From Bacteroidaceae bacterium (GTDB lineage Bacteria > Bacteroidota > Bacteroidia > Bacteroidales > Bacteroidaceae), in contig BLLV01000120.1 of assembly GCA_011959205.1 (NCBI GenBank), positions 1 through 64,000 on the forward strand: a stretch of 64,000 bases of DNA, read 5' to 3'. The notes under the pieces are model-generated. The model ran no database searches. It saw nothing but the letters and a program-made list of their open reading frames with translations, and had not been told where the DNA came from. Position 1 is the first letter of the stretch; each line of letters begins with the position of its first letter. The position numbers and the translations under genes are program-made. Shown here in pieces: positions 24,719 through 33,066 of this stretch.

Positions 24719-24759
24719 CAGCCAATTAACAGATAATAGTAAACTAAAACCAATAAAAG

Positions 24760-25659
24760 ATGAGAAAAATAAGAGCGGCCGTGGTTGGATACGGTAACAT
24801 TGGTCAATATGTAGTGGAGGCTTTGGAAGCTGCTCCCGATTTTGAGATTGCAGGTATCGTCCGTCGTAGCGGTGCGGAAAACAAGCCTGCCGAGTTGGAA
24901 GCATACGCTGTGGTGAAAGATATAAAGGAATTGAAAGATGTGGATGTGGCTGTGCTGGCTACTCCGACCCGTAGCGTGGAAAAATATGCCAAAGAGATTC
25001 TGGCAATGGGTATCAATACGGTGGATAGTTTCGACATCCATACGCAGATCACTTCCCTGCGCCGTTCGTTGGACGAATCGGCAAAGGCCGGTAAGGCTGT
25101 CGCTATTATTTCTGCCGGATGGGATCCGGGAAGCGATTCTGTAGTCCGTACGCTGCTGGAAGCCATCGCTCCGAAGGGTATTACTTATACCAATTTCGGT
25201 CCGGGACGCAGCATGGGGCATTCCGTAGCAGTCCGTGCCATTGATGGAGTGAAGGATGCTTTGTCCATGACTATTCCTGTGGGAACCGGTATCCATCGCC
25301 GCATGGTGTATGTGGAACTGGAGGAAGGTGCGGACTTCAAGACTGTGGAAGCTGCGATCAAGTCGGATCCTTATTTTGTAAATGACGAGACACATGTGAA
25401 ACAAGTTCCATGTGTAGACGATTTGAATGACGTGGGTCATGGTGTCAATCTGGTTCGTAAAGGGGTGTCGGGCAAGACTCACAATCAGTTGTTCGAGTTT
25501 GATATGAAGATCAATAATCCGGCTCTTACCGCACAGGTACTGGTTTGCGTGGCACGCGCTTCCATGAAACAGCAGCCCGGATGTTATACCATGATTGAGG
25601 TTCCGGTAATTGACCTGTTGTGCGGTGACCGTGAGGAACTGATTGCGCACCTGGTATAA
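24760..25659 (+). CDS. ddh: meso-diaminopimelate D-dehydrogenase
   Basis: The 299-residue protein starts [18 protein letters not shown], a Rossmann NADP site, and has the substrate-site segments [16 protein letters not shown] and [17 protein letters not shown] (core GPGRSMGHS). It makes meso-DAP from tetrahydrodipicolinate in one step, feeding lysine and peptidoglycan synthesis, and is common in Bacteroides. It has its own promoter and an excellent terminator. Confidence 0.93.
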   Translation: MRKIRAAVVGYGNIGQYVVEALEAAPDFEIAGIVRRSGAENKPAELEAYAVVKDIKELKDVDVAVLATPTRSVEKYAKEILAMGINTVDSFDIHTQITSLRRSLDESAKAGKAVAIISAGWDPGSDSVVRTLLEAIAPKGITYTNFGPGRSMGHSVAVRAIDGVKDALSMTIPVGTGIHRRMVYVELEEGADFKTVEAAIKSDPYFVNDETHVKQVPCVDDLNDVGHGVNLVRKGVSGKTHNQLFEFDMKINNPALTAQVLVCVARASMKQQPGCYTMIEVPVIDLLCGDREELIAHLV

Positions 25660-25691
25660 AGAGGTTTCCTCAAAAAGAACGATATTCTGAA

Positions 25692-25730
25692 AATCTCTTC
25701 TCCATTTTATTCCGGAGAAGAGATTTTTTT
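25692..25730 (+). terminator. Intrinsic terminator of ddh
   Basis: A 12-bp perfect stem, AATCTCTTCTCC (25692-25703) with GGAGAAGAGATT (25714-25725), runs into seven T. Confidence 0.95.
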
Positions 25731-25765
25731 ATTTCCTTTGTGCTCATAAACAAAGAAATAGAACA

Positions 25766-26572
25766 ATGATAGCAAGTATTGTATGGGATGTGGATCCTAT
25801 CTTATTTAAAGTAGGTAGTTGGGAAGTGCGTTGGTATGGGCTGATGTGGGGCCTTGGTTTCATATTAGCTTATGAAATAGTGAGCCGTTTATTCAAAAAA
25901 GAGAAGTATCCGGAAGACTGGGTGGACAAGCTTTTCGTCTATTGCATTGTCAGTACGGTCATTGGCGCCCGTCTGGGGCACTGTCTGTTTTATGAATGGG
26001 ACTATTATGGCGCCCATCCTGTTGAGATATTCAAGATATGGAAAGGCGGTTTGGCAAGTCACGGAGGGGTGTTCGCCATCATTCTGGCTCTGATGTGGTA
26101 TTCAAAAAAAGTAACCCGGAAAAGTGTGTGGTGGTTGTTCGACCGCATGATACCTGCTGTGGCGATTGTCTGCTTTTGTATACGTTTTGGTAATTTAATG
26201 AATTCCGAGATATTCGGATATCCCACCACGTTGCCTTGGGGCTTTGAATTCGTCCGTTCCCGGGAGTGGCATCAGCTGTATGAAGGTTTGCCTTGCCATC
26301 CTACCCAGATTTATGAAATGCTGTATTGCCTGGTTGCCGGTGTGACTGCCTGGGTGATGTACCATACATACCATTTGCAAAAAAGAGTGGGATTGATAAC
26401 CGGAGTCAGTTTGCTCATCTTTTTCGGCTCCCGCTTTGCGCTGGAGTTTATGAAGAATCCGCAAGTTGCCGAAGAGGTGGATATGACTCTTAATATAGGG
26501 CAGTTGCTCAGTCTGCCGCTGATTCTGTTGGGGGCGTATCTCATAGCCACCAGCCGCGCACGGAAGGAATAA
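25766..26572 (+). CDS. lgt: Prolipoprotein diacylglyceryl transferase
   Basis: The 268-residue membrane protein has about seven hydrophobic segments and the Lgt features GGLASHGGVFAI and the signature RFGNLMNSEIFG (about residues 142-153). It transfers diacylglycerol to the lipobox Cys of prolipoproteins, the first step of lipoprotein maturation. Many products in this window (SusD, efflux proteins, GH20, phosphoesterase) would be substrates. It converges with the HU-like gene 38 bases downstream. Confidence 0.95.
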   Translation: MIASIVWDVDPILFKVGSWEVRWYGLMWGLGFILAYEIVSRLFKKEKYPEDWVDKLFVYCIVSTVIGARLGHCLFYEWDYYGAHPVEIFKIWKGGLASHGGVFAIILALMWYSKKVTRKSVWWLFDRMIPAVAIVCFCIRFGNLMNSEIFGYPTTLPWGFEFVRSREWHQLYEGLPCHPTQIYEMLYCLVAGVTAWVMYHTYHLQKRVGLITGVSLLIFFGSRFALEFMKNPQVAEEVDMTLNIGQLLSLPLILLGAYLIATSRARKE

Positions 26573-26610
26573 TAGAATTCTTCCTTCGGGGTTGTCTGGC
26601 GGGACTGAAT

Positions 26611-27228
26611 TCACTCTGCTTTTTCCGGAGGCAGGGTGTACATTACGTGCGGTGCCCGTCCCTCCCTTACTATCCGTTTCTTGTCGCTCCAGCGACGCAG
26701 TTCTTCGCTCGCCTTTGTACGCAGCAGGCCTGTCAGTTCGGAATACTCCTTGCGGGTGATAACAGTGTGCTCCTTTAGGTGGTTGGCAAGCAGTGTGAAA
26801 CGCTCTTCTTCCGAGTAACGGGTGGAGGAAGTCAGAAAGCCATATTCTGCACGCTCCAGCTTTTCACGCGAGCGTATCATCTTGCAAAGCCGACGAGTGG
26901 GGTTGAATTTCACGCTGTCGAAGTGTACCGATGCGGCGCGTATTTCTTTCTTGTCGGTCACTTCGCGGCATTTTAGGGTTGTGGACAGGGTGCCCAGTTC
27001 CCCCAGTTTCACATGGTAACCGTCCGCCAGATACTCGGCGACGAGGTCCTCCAAGTCGCAGAAAAGTCCGATGACGGTTCCTTCGTGGAGGGTGGTTCGT
27101 TTAGCGAGTTCTTTTGCCAGTGCTTTCAGATCTTTGGTTCCTGATGCCACAATCTGCGGATAGAGGGTGGGTTGTTCTTTTTTCCCCTGCACATCGGGGG
27201 CCGTTTTGAAATCGTACTTTGCTGCCAT
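26611..27228 (-). CDS. HU/IHF-like DNA-binding protein with C-terminal winged-helix-like region
   Basis: The 205-residue protein has an N-terminal HU-like fold of the Bacteroides type (about residues 1-125: LYPQIVASGTKDLKALAKEL, LGELGTLSTTLKCREV, VKFNPTRRL). About 80 residues follow that are absent from ordinary HU; the segment ITRKEYSELTGLLRTKASEELRRW (cores ITRKEYSEL and ASEELRRW) looks like a winged helix. It probably binds DNA as an architectural or regulatory factor. The extended form is common in Bacteroides, but its targets are unknown to me. Confidence 0.82.
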   Translation of the reverse strand: MAAKYDFKTAPDVQGKKEQPTLYPQIVASGTKDLKALAKELAKRTTLHEGTVIGLFCDLEDLVAEYLADGYHVKLGELGTLSTTLKCREVTDKKEIRAASVHFDSVKFNPTRRLCKMIRSREKLERAEYGFLTSSTRYSEEERFTLLANHLKEHTVITRKEYSELTGLLRTKASEELRRWSDKKRIVREGRAPHVMYTLPPEKAE

Positions 27229-27380
27229 AATTGATGTTTGTTTTTAATGTTTTCTTGCCCTTGTCTGTGGCAAGCCTGTAAAAGTAGGTATAATTGTTGG
27301 TTTGTGGACTATCGGTTGGCTTTTTTATTTTCGTGGATGCTTTTTTAAAATAAAGTCAAATGTGTGTCACTGTTTTTTTT

Positions 27381-27388
27381 TACTTTTG
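27381..27388 (+). promoter_or_regulatory. -7 element of the small lipoprotein gene
   Basis: TACTTTTG lies 32 bases before the ATG at 27421 and matches the Bacteroidota consensus. No TTG stands 19-20 bases upstream. Confidence 0.65.
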
Positions 27389-27420
27389 TGTTACCTATTG
27401 TTTGATAAATATAGAACGAA

Positions 27421-27516
27421 ATGAGAAACAAAAGAAAAATGTCACAAGTGTTAGCGGTGGCTCTGGTTGTCGTATTGGTTGTTTGTATGACAAGTTGCCG
27501 GGGCTGTTGCTGTTAA
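27421..27516 (+). CDS. 31-residue Cys-rich lipoprotein-like peptide
   Basis: A short frame from ATG 27421 to TAA 27514-27516 encodes 31 residues: a basic start (MRNKRKMSQ), a hydrophobic core (VLAVALVVVLVV) and the end CMTSCRGCCC. This is a complete lipoprotein signal with the lipobox MTSC; cleavage would leave only the lipid-modified hexapeptide CRGCCC, with three further cysteines. A -7 element precedes it at the right distance. I do not recognise a family. It could be a metal- or thiol-related lipopeptide, a signal peptide-only product, or a leader peptide. Existence is inferred from the signal-peptide pattern and promoter. Confidence 0.6.
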   Translation: MRNKRKMSQVLAVALVVVLVVCMTSCRGCCC

Positions 27517-27550
27517 TTTAACCTTCCTGAGTGTTATTCCTAAGGGTACT

Positions 27551-27616
27551 TAAGCTTTTTTGATAGGAAGGCTAAGCTTTTTTGACAGGAAAACTAAGAT
27601 CTTTTTCCTTAGTTGT
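27551..27616 (+). repeat. Three imperfect 22-bp tandem repeats
   Basis: Units starting TAAGCTTTTTTGA occur at 27551 and 27573, and a diverged third (TAAGATCTTTTTCC) at 27595, exactly 22 bases apart. The third copy leads directly into the GC-rich repeats that follow. Confidence 0.8.
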
Positions 27617-27716
27617 TTTTACTGCCGCCGTCAGGCGGTTGTAAGACCGCCTATAGTAGGTTCTACTGCCGCCTATAGTGGGTTGTACAACCGCCTTGCG
27701 GCGGCAGTAAAAACAA
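27613..27716. repeat. 104-bp palindrome built of four 22-bp CCGCC units
   Basis: The outer arms 27613-27643 and 27686-27716 are 31 bases long and complementary except for two mismatches. Inside, CCGCC recurs at 27625, 27647, 27669 and 27691, again exactly 22 bases apart, within units close to TTcTACtgCCGCCTATAGTG. The first and last units are small hairpins (CCGCC-n4-GGCGG). It may be a miniature mobile element, a transcriptional block upstream of the fructan locus, or a DNA-binding array. Confidence 0.85.
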
Positions 27717-28108
27717 ACGGGAAGAGGAACCTTGAATATACAGTGTAAAATGCTTAGCTGAAGGGGAAAAATTGGTTGGCTGGTAGTACGCCGGTCTCAA
27801 ATGTTATGCCATAAACGATAATATGCCAAAAACCTGATACATTCTGAAATCAGAAAGTATCAAGTTCGCTTCATCCTTTTCTTCGATGAAATGGGAGAAA
27901 ATGAACCAGATTTGTGTGAGAGCGCTTTCGGGGAGTGTTACATTTGCAAGTACTTTTGATACATTGTAACATTTTTCTTATTCAATGCAACATTTGTTAT
28001 GAAAGCTTTCCGGGTTTTCGTGCATCTTTGCATCGCGATCGGGATACGGCAGCATGCAATTGCGACCCGAGGCAACGAGAATGTTAACAAACAAGTGTAA
28101 ATCTAAAA
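27717..28108 (+). promoter_or_regulatory. Upstream regulatory region of the fructan locus
   Basis: No gene is visible. TGATAC (27835-27840) and GTATCA (27857-27862) form an interrupted palindrome with an inner CTG/CAG. The motif (A/T)ACATTT occurs three times in direct orientation (27939, 27968, 27989). TACATTTG (27939-27946) and TACTTTTG (27951-27958) are exact -7 matches, and CATCTTTG (28023-28030) is a near match about 78 bases before susC, where regulator-dependent susC promoters often sit. Which one is used cannot be decided by eye. Confidence 0.5.
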
Positions 28109-31100
28109 ATGGAAGGCATGAAAAAAACACTTCTATGTGCACTCTTTCTTATAATGTGCACGATTGTTCAGGCTCAAGACCTGACAGTACAGGGAAAAGT
28201 TATTTCCAAAACAGATGGTGAACCGATTATCGGTGCTACTGTAGTCGAATCGAATCAGACAACAAATGGGACCATCACCGATTTTGACGGTAATTTTATA
28301 TTGATGGTAAAACAGGGGGCGATGCTTACTGTTTCGTATGTTGGTTTCAAATCGGTGCAGGTGAAAGCGCAAGCTACAATCAATGTGACACTGGAGGAGG
28401 ATAGTGAAATGTTGGAGGAAGTGGTGGTTACCGGATATTCCACTCAAAAGAAAGCTGACTTGACCGGTTCGGTGGCTGTGGTTTCCACCAAGTCGTTAAA
28501 GACTACCTCGGACACCGACCCGATGAGGGCTTTGCAAGGCAAAGTGCCTGGTATGACTGTTACGGCTAACGGTTCGCCCAGTGGTACAGGTACAGTCCGT
28601 ATCCGTGGTATCGGTTCCTTTAATTCATCACAAGATCCGCTGTACGTAGTCGATGGAGTACCCACCACACGGGCTTTGAATTCTTTGAACATCAATGATA
28701 TCGAGAGCATGCAAGTGCTGAAAGATGCGGCTTCCGCTTCTATCTATGGTTCCCGTGCGTCGAATGGTGTGATTATTATCACGACAAAGAAAGGAAAGAA
28801 AGCTGATAAAGTGAAAATTGATTTTTCTGCTAACCTGACGGCTCAGTTCTATACCTCACAGTCTTTGATGAAGTTGTCTGATACATCGGAATATGCCACT
28901 GCCATGGCTCAAGCGGCATTGAATGATGGACTGGATCCGATTGCATACGCCAGTAATTACGGTTTGAACCTGAATGCCGCCACAGGTACTCCTGTTACTG
29001 TGTGGAATCCGGCAACCGGAAGTTACGTAAACTATACTGTCAACGGTTTGTATGATGGGTATATTAATCAAAAGAAAACTATGCGGTATTCGGATACCGA
29101 CTGGCTGGATGAGATCTCCCATACAGGCTTTTCTCAGAATTATGACCTGTCACTGTCTCATGCTAACGACAAACATTCTACTATGTTTTCATTAGGATAT
29201 AAAAAGAATAATGGTATTTTGAAATACACTGATTTTGAGAATATATCAGCTCGTATGAATTCTTCTTATAATGTGAATAAATATATTACCATTGGTGAAA
29301 ACTTTACGGTTACTTATACCAGCCAGGTGGATTGCGCCCCAATGGAGAATGCGCTGAAGATGGCTCCCACAGTTCCTGTCTATGAAGAAGATGGCAAGAC
29401 TTTTGCCGGACCGGTAGGTGGAATGAGTGACCGCCAGAACCCGTTGCGCGAGTCTTATCATAACCGTGACAATCATTTGGATTATTGGCGTTTGTTTGGT
29501 AATGGGTATGTGGAGTTGAAACCGATTAAAGGCTTGGTGCTCCGTTCCAATTTCGGTATTGACCATTATTCCTCGTTTATCAATGCAATGACCAATACCT
29601 TTCATTCCGATATTGTGAATAATGATATTGCGAAAACAACGCTGTCTCATAACAACGAGACAAACTGGACATGGTCCAATACGGCTAATTATAATTTCCA
29701 GATTGCGAATGGGCATGACTTTACCGTCTTGCTGGGTACTGAAATGTCCAAGCAGTCAGTCATTGATTTTTCTGCTTATTCAGAAGAATATGCATTGGAG
29801 GACAAAGATTATATGTGGCCGAATGCCGCCACAGGCACCATGCGGAATTCTGGTGCGAAAGTAGGTTACAGGCTGGCGTCTTTCTTTGGCAAGATAGATT
29901 ATAATTATGATGATTTGATATTGGCTTCATTCACTCTTCGTCGTGACGGGTCGTCCCGTTTTGGAAAAGATAACCGTTGGGGTACCTTCCCGGCAGCTAC
30001 TTTGGGTGTGCGTGTGTCAAAATGGTTGCGAAAAGATTGGATGGACGACTGGAAAATTCGTTTCTCATGGGGAAAGACCGGTAATCAGGCTATTGACAAC
30101 AATGCGCAATTTGGCTTGTATGTCGCCGATTATGGATTAGACCGTGTTACTTCTACAGCTTATGACCTGTTGTTGCAATATTCGGGAATGTTTCCTTCCG
30201 GATATCGTGCCACACAACTTGCCAACCCTAATTTGAAATGGGAATCGGCCGAGCAGTTCAATGTCGGTACAGACTTCACTTTGTTTCAAGGCAGTCTGTA
30301 TGGTTCTATTGACGGATATGTAAAGGATGTAGATGATATGTTGATTAATCCGGCTTATTTGGGCGCTATGGGTGAAGGCGGTGCATCTTGGGCAAACGGC
30401 CCCTCCTTGCGCAACTGGGGTATGGAGTTTGCTTTGGGATATCGCAAGACTTTGGCTTGTGGATTGGGGTTTGACGTAAATGGCAACTTAGACTTCTTCC
30501 GTAACAAAGTGACTTATCTTCCGGAAACTTCGGCAGGGTCTTATGCGCATACTACTACAGAAAATTTGGTTCAATCCGGCCGGCCTTATGGATCTATCGT
30601 AGGATATGTGGTTGAAGGTATTTTTCAGAATCAGGCGGAAGTTGATGCTTCGGGACAGCCCAATGCGCGTGTGGGAGGACTGAAGTATGCTAATCTGGAT
30701 GGCAAGGATGGAATAACAGCTGATGATCAGGATTGGATTTATAATCCCGTTCCGGTTTTCTCTTATGGCTTGAATGTAGCGTTGAATTATAAAGGGTTCG
30801 ACTTCAGTATGTTCTGGCAGGGAGTATACGATAAGGATATATATAACAATCAAAAATTCCAGACTGATTTCTGGAGTATTACAGATGCCGGTTCAAACAA
30901 GGGAAGCCGTCTTTTGGGTGCGTGGACAACAAATAATACAAGTTCCGGCATTCCGGCTTTAACAACGAACAATACCGCTGATGAGGGGCGTGCTTCAAGC
31001 TATTTTGTTGAAAACGGTTCTTTCTTGAAACTGCGTAATTTGCAGTTGGGATATAATCTGCCTGAATCATTTTTGAAAAAAATCAAGATGAACAGTGCGC

Positions 31101-31231
31101 GGGTTTATTTGTCGGGACAAAACTTGCTGACTATTAAAAGTAAGAGCTTGACTTGTTCGGATCCGGAAAATCCCGACTGGAATTATCCGTTGGCTACTTC
31201 CGTTTCATTTGGCTTACAACTTGGTTTCTAA
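28109..31231 (+). CDS. SusC-like TonB-dependent outer-membrane transporter
   Basis: The 1040-residue protein has a signal peptide (MKKTLLCALFLIMCTIVQAQ), a carboxypeptidase-like N-terminal domain (about residues 25-105), a TonB box/plug starting near EEVVVTGYSTQKKADLTGSV (core EVVVTGY), the conserved VRIRGIGSF and PLYVVDGVP, and a C-terminal barrel ending in an aromatic Phe. It imports oligosaccharides delivered by its SusD partner using TonB energy. The GH32 and fructokinase downstream point to fructan. An ATG three codons inside (28118) is an equally good start. Confidence 0.94.
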   Translation: MEGMKKTLLCALFLIMCTIVQAQDLTVQGKVISKTDGEPIIGATVVESNQTTNGTITDFDGNFILMVKQGAMLTVSYVGFKSVQVKAQATINVTLEEDSEMLEEVVVTGYSTQKKADLTGSVAVVSTKSLKTTSDTDPMRALQGKVPGMTVTANGSPSGTGTVRIRGIGSFNSSQDPLYVVDGVPTTRALNSLNINDIESMQVLKDAASASIYGSRASNGVIIITTKKGKKADKVKIDFSANLTAQFYTSQSLMKLSDTSEYATAMAQAALNDGLDPIAYASNYGLNLNAATGTPVTVWNPATGSYVNYTVNGLYDGYINQKKTMRYSDTDWLDEISHTGFSQNYDLSLSHANDKHSTMFSLGYKKNNGILKYTDFENISARMNSSYNVNKYITIGENFTVTYTSQVDCAPMENALKMAPTVPVYEEDGKTFAGPVGGMSDRQNPLRESYHNRDNHLDYWRLFGNGYVELKPIKGLVLRSNFGIDHYSSFINAMTNTFHSDIVNNDIAKTTLSHNNETNWTWSNTANYNFQIANGHDFTVLLGTEMSKQSVIDFSAYSEEYALEDKDYMWPNAATGTMRNSGAKVGYRLASFFGKIDYNYDDLILASFTLRRDGSSRFGKDNRWGTFPAATLGVRVSKWLRKDWMDDWKIRFSWGKTGNQAIDNNAQFGLYVADYGLDRVTSTAYDLLLQYSGMFPSGYRATQLANPNLKWESAEQFNVGTDFTLFQGSLYGSIDGYVKDVDDMLINPAYLGAMGEGGASWANGPSLRNWGMEFALGYRKTLACGLGFDVNGNLDFFRNKVTYLPETSAGSYAHTTTENLVQSGRPYGSIVGYVVEGIFQNQAEVDASGQPNARVGGLKYANLDGKDGITADDQDWIYNPVPVFSYGLNVALNYKGFDFSMFWQGVYDKDIYNNQKFQTDFWSITDAGSNKGSRLLGAWTTNNTSSGIPALTTNNTADEGRASSYFVENGSFLKLRNLQLGYNLPESFLKKIKMNSARVYLSGQNLLTIKSKSLTCSDPENPDWNYPLATSVSFGLQLGF

Positions 31232-31250
31232 TACTTAAAAAACAAAAAAT

Positions 31251-32987
31251 ATGAGAAAGATATATACTTTGGTAGCAGCCTGCTTGATGGGGCTGACATT
31301 GACAAACTGTGATGATTTCCTGGATTACAATCCCACTGCGGTTGTTGATGAGGACAAGGCTTTTGAAGAACCCGATAAAATGGTAAATGCCGCTTATGCC
31401 ATGTTGGGAGACTGCTGGTATGCGTATCCGTTCAATTTATTTCCGTATGGTGATATTACTTCGGATGACTGCTTGAAGGGCGGTTCGGGAACCACAGATA
31501 CCGGCTATCATCCGCTTGAAATCTGGTCTACATTGACAGCTACCACTCCGGGAGAAATGGATGAGCTTTGGTATCGTCTGTATTGCGCTGTCTCCCGCTG
31601 CAACCGTGCGCTGGTGGCTTTGGACAGAAATGGAGAACGCATACTGGGTACTCGGCTGAAAGAGTGCCGTGTGGCTGAAGTAAAATTCCTCCGTGCTCAT
31701 TTTTATTACAAACTGGTGACGTTGTTCCGTCAGGTGCCTTGGATTGATGAAGTAGCGTATGCCAATAATACGATTGAACAAATTCGTAATGATGAGTTCT
31801 CCTATAAGGAACTGTTCGGAAAAGTGATTGCCGATTTTGAAGAAGCTTATAACATGCTGCCTGAGAAACAGACCGATGGTGGTCGTGCGAACAAGGTGGC
31901 GGCGGCAGCTTACTTGGCTAAGTGTTATTTGAATTTGGCATGGGGGGACGGTTATGAGGCTACTACGGGTGAAAGCCATATCAACGCAGAATATATGCGG
32001 AGGGTAGTGGAATATACGGATGTGGTATTAAGTTCGGATTACGGTTATTTGGAAGATTATGGGGATATCTTTTTGCCGGAGTATAAAAACAGTAAGGAAT
32101 CTGTATTTGCCGTACAATGCTCTGATTACCAAGATGACAATACAACCTTTGGTCGCGCAAACTGGTCGAATATGCTGAACGGATGCTGGGGTATGTGGTC
32201 TTGTGGATGGGATTTTCACAAGCCTTCGCAAAACTTGGTCAACGCATTCAAGACCAAGAACGGTCTGCCTATGTTTGATGATTATAATGAGGAAATCGCT
32301 TATCCTGTGAACGGACAGATGAACGGCCAGAAGTGGGATCCGCGCTTGTTCCACACGGTAGGTATGCCGACTTATCCGTATAAATACGAGGCGGAATATA
32401 TGATGACAAAAAATAATTCACGCACACCGAATACATATGGTTATTATACTTCCTTGAAAGAGGTTCCACAACGTTCGAAAGGAGAAACCTACAATGGTTC
32501 TTGGCAGGCCTTTGCAATGAATGACTACGTGTTCCGCTATACGGACGTGATGCTGATGCGTGCGGAAGCTTTAGTTGAATTAGATAAATTGAGCGAGGCC
32601 CGTACCATTATTAATGACATCCGCCAACGTGCTGCGAACTCTATTGACAAGCATATTGCTTATGCAAAGAATCAGTGTGAGATTGCTCTCTATCCGGAAA
32701 CTTATTTTCAAAACAAGGGAATGGCACGCCAATGTCTGCGTTGGGAACGTCGGCTTGAAATGGCTATGGAAAACGGGCGTTATTTTGATTTGCGCCGTTG
32801 GGGGGTTGCTTCAAAAACACTGAATGCTTATTTCGTCACAGAACAGCATAGTATATATGATGGACAGACGTATGCGCAATATTATAAGGATGCCCGTTAC
32901 GAAGCAGGGAAGAATGAATTCTTCCCGATACCTTATAATCAGTTGTATTATATTCCCGGATTGTACACTCAAAATAAAGGATATTGA
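31251..32987 (+). CDS. SusD-like glycan-binding lipoprotein (RagB/SusD family)
   Basis: The 578-residue lipoprotein has a lipobox ending LTNC at Cys20 and the typical SusD start DDFLDYNPTAVVDED. The N-terminal TPR-like segment (NAAYAMLG, AVSRCNRAL, EVKFLRAHFYYKL) and the C-terminal RWERRLEMAMENGRYFDLRRWG (core ELAMENGRYFDLRRW-like) are diagnostic. It caps the SusC barrel and binds substrate on the cell surface. It starts 19 bases after susC and is clearly co-transcribed. The predicted ligand is fructan, by context. Confidence 0.94.
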   Translation: MRKIYTLVAACLMGLTLTNCDDFLDYNPTAVVDEDKAFEEPDKMVNAAYAMLGDCWYAYPFNLFPYGDITSDDCLKGGSGTTDTGYHPLEIWSTLTATTPGEMDELWYRLYCAVSRCNRALVALDRNGERILGTRLKECRVAEVKFLRAHFYYKLVTLFRQVPWIDEVAYANNTIEQIRNDEFSYKELFGKVIADFEEAYNMLPEKQTDGGRANKVAAAAYLAKCYLNLAWGDGYEATTGESHINAEYMRRVVEYTDVVLSSDYGYLEDYGDIFLPEYKNSKESVFAVQCSDYQDDNTTFGRANWSNMLNGCWGMWSCGWDFHKPSQNLVNAFKTKNGLPMFDDYNEEIAYPVNGQMNGQKWDPRLFHTVGMPTYPYKYEAEYMMTKNNSRTPNTYGYYTSLKEVPQRSKGETYNGSWQAFAMNDYVFRYTDVMLMRAEALVELDKLSEARTIINDIRQRAANSIDKHIAYAKNQCEIALYPETYFQNKGMARQCLRWERRLEMAMENGRYFDLRRWGVASKTLNAYFVTEQHSIYDGQTYAQYYKDARYEAGKNEFFPIPYNQLYYIPGLYTQNKGY

Positions 32988-33066
32988 TAGGTTAGGTTGA
33001 TTGAAGGAGAAGGTAGAATGTTTTTTTCAGGATGAACCGCATTATTCATTTTAAAAATAAAATATC

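Noticed and set aside
27551..27716. CRISPR array
   Set aside because: Units are 22 bp end to end with no unique spacers, and no cas genes are present.
27560..27748. 62-codon frame across the palindrome
   Set aside because: It is an artefact of the 22-bp repeats being open in one frame; the peptide is just translated repeat.
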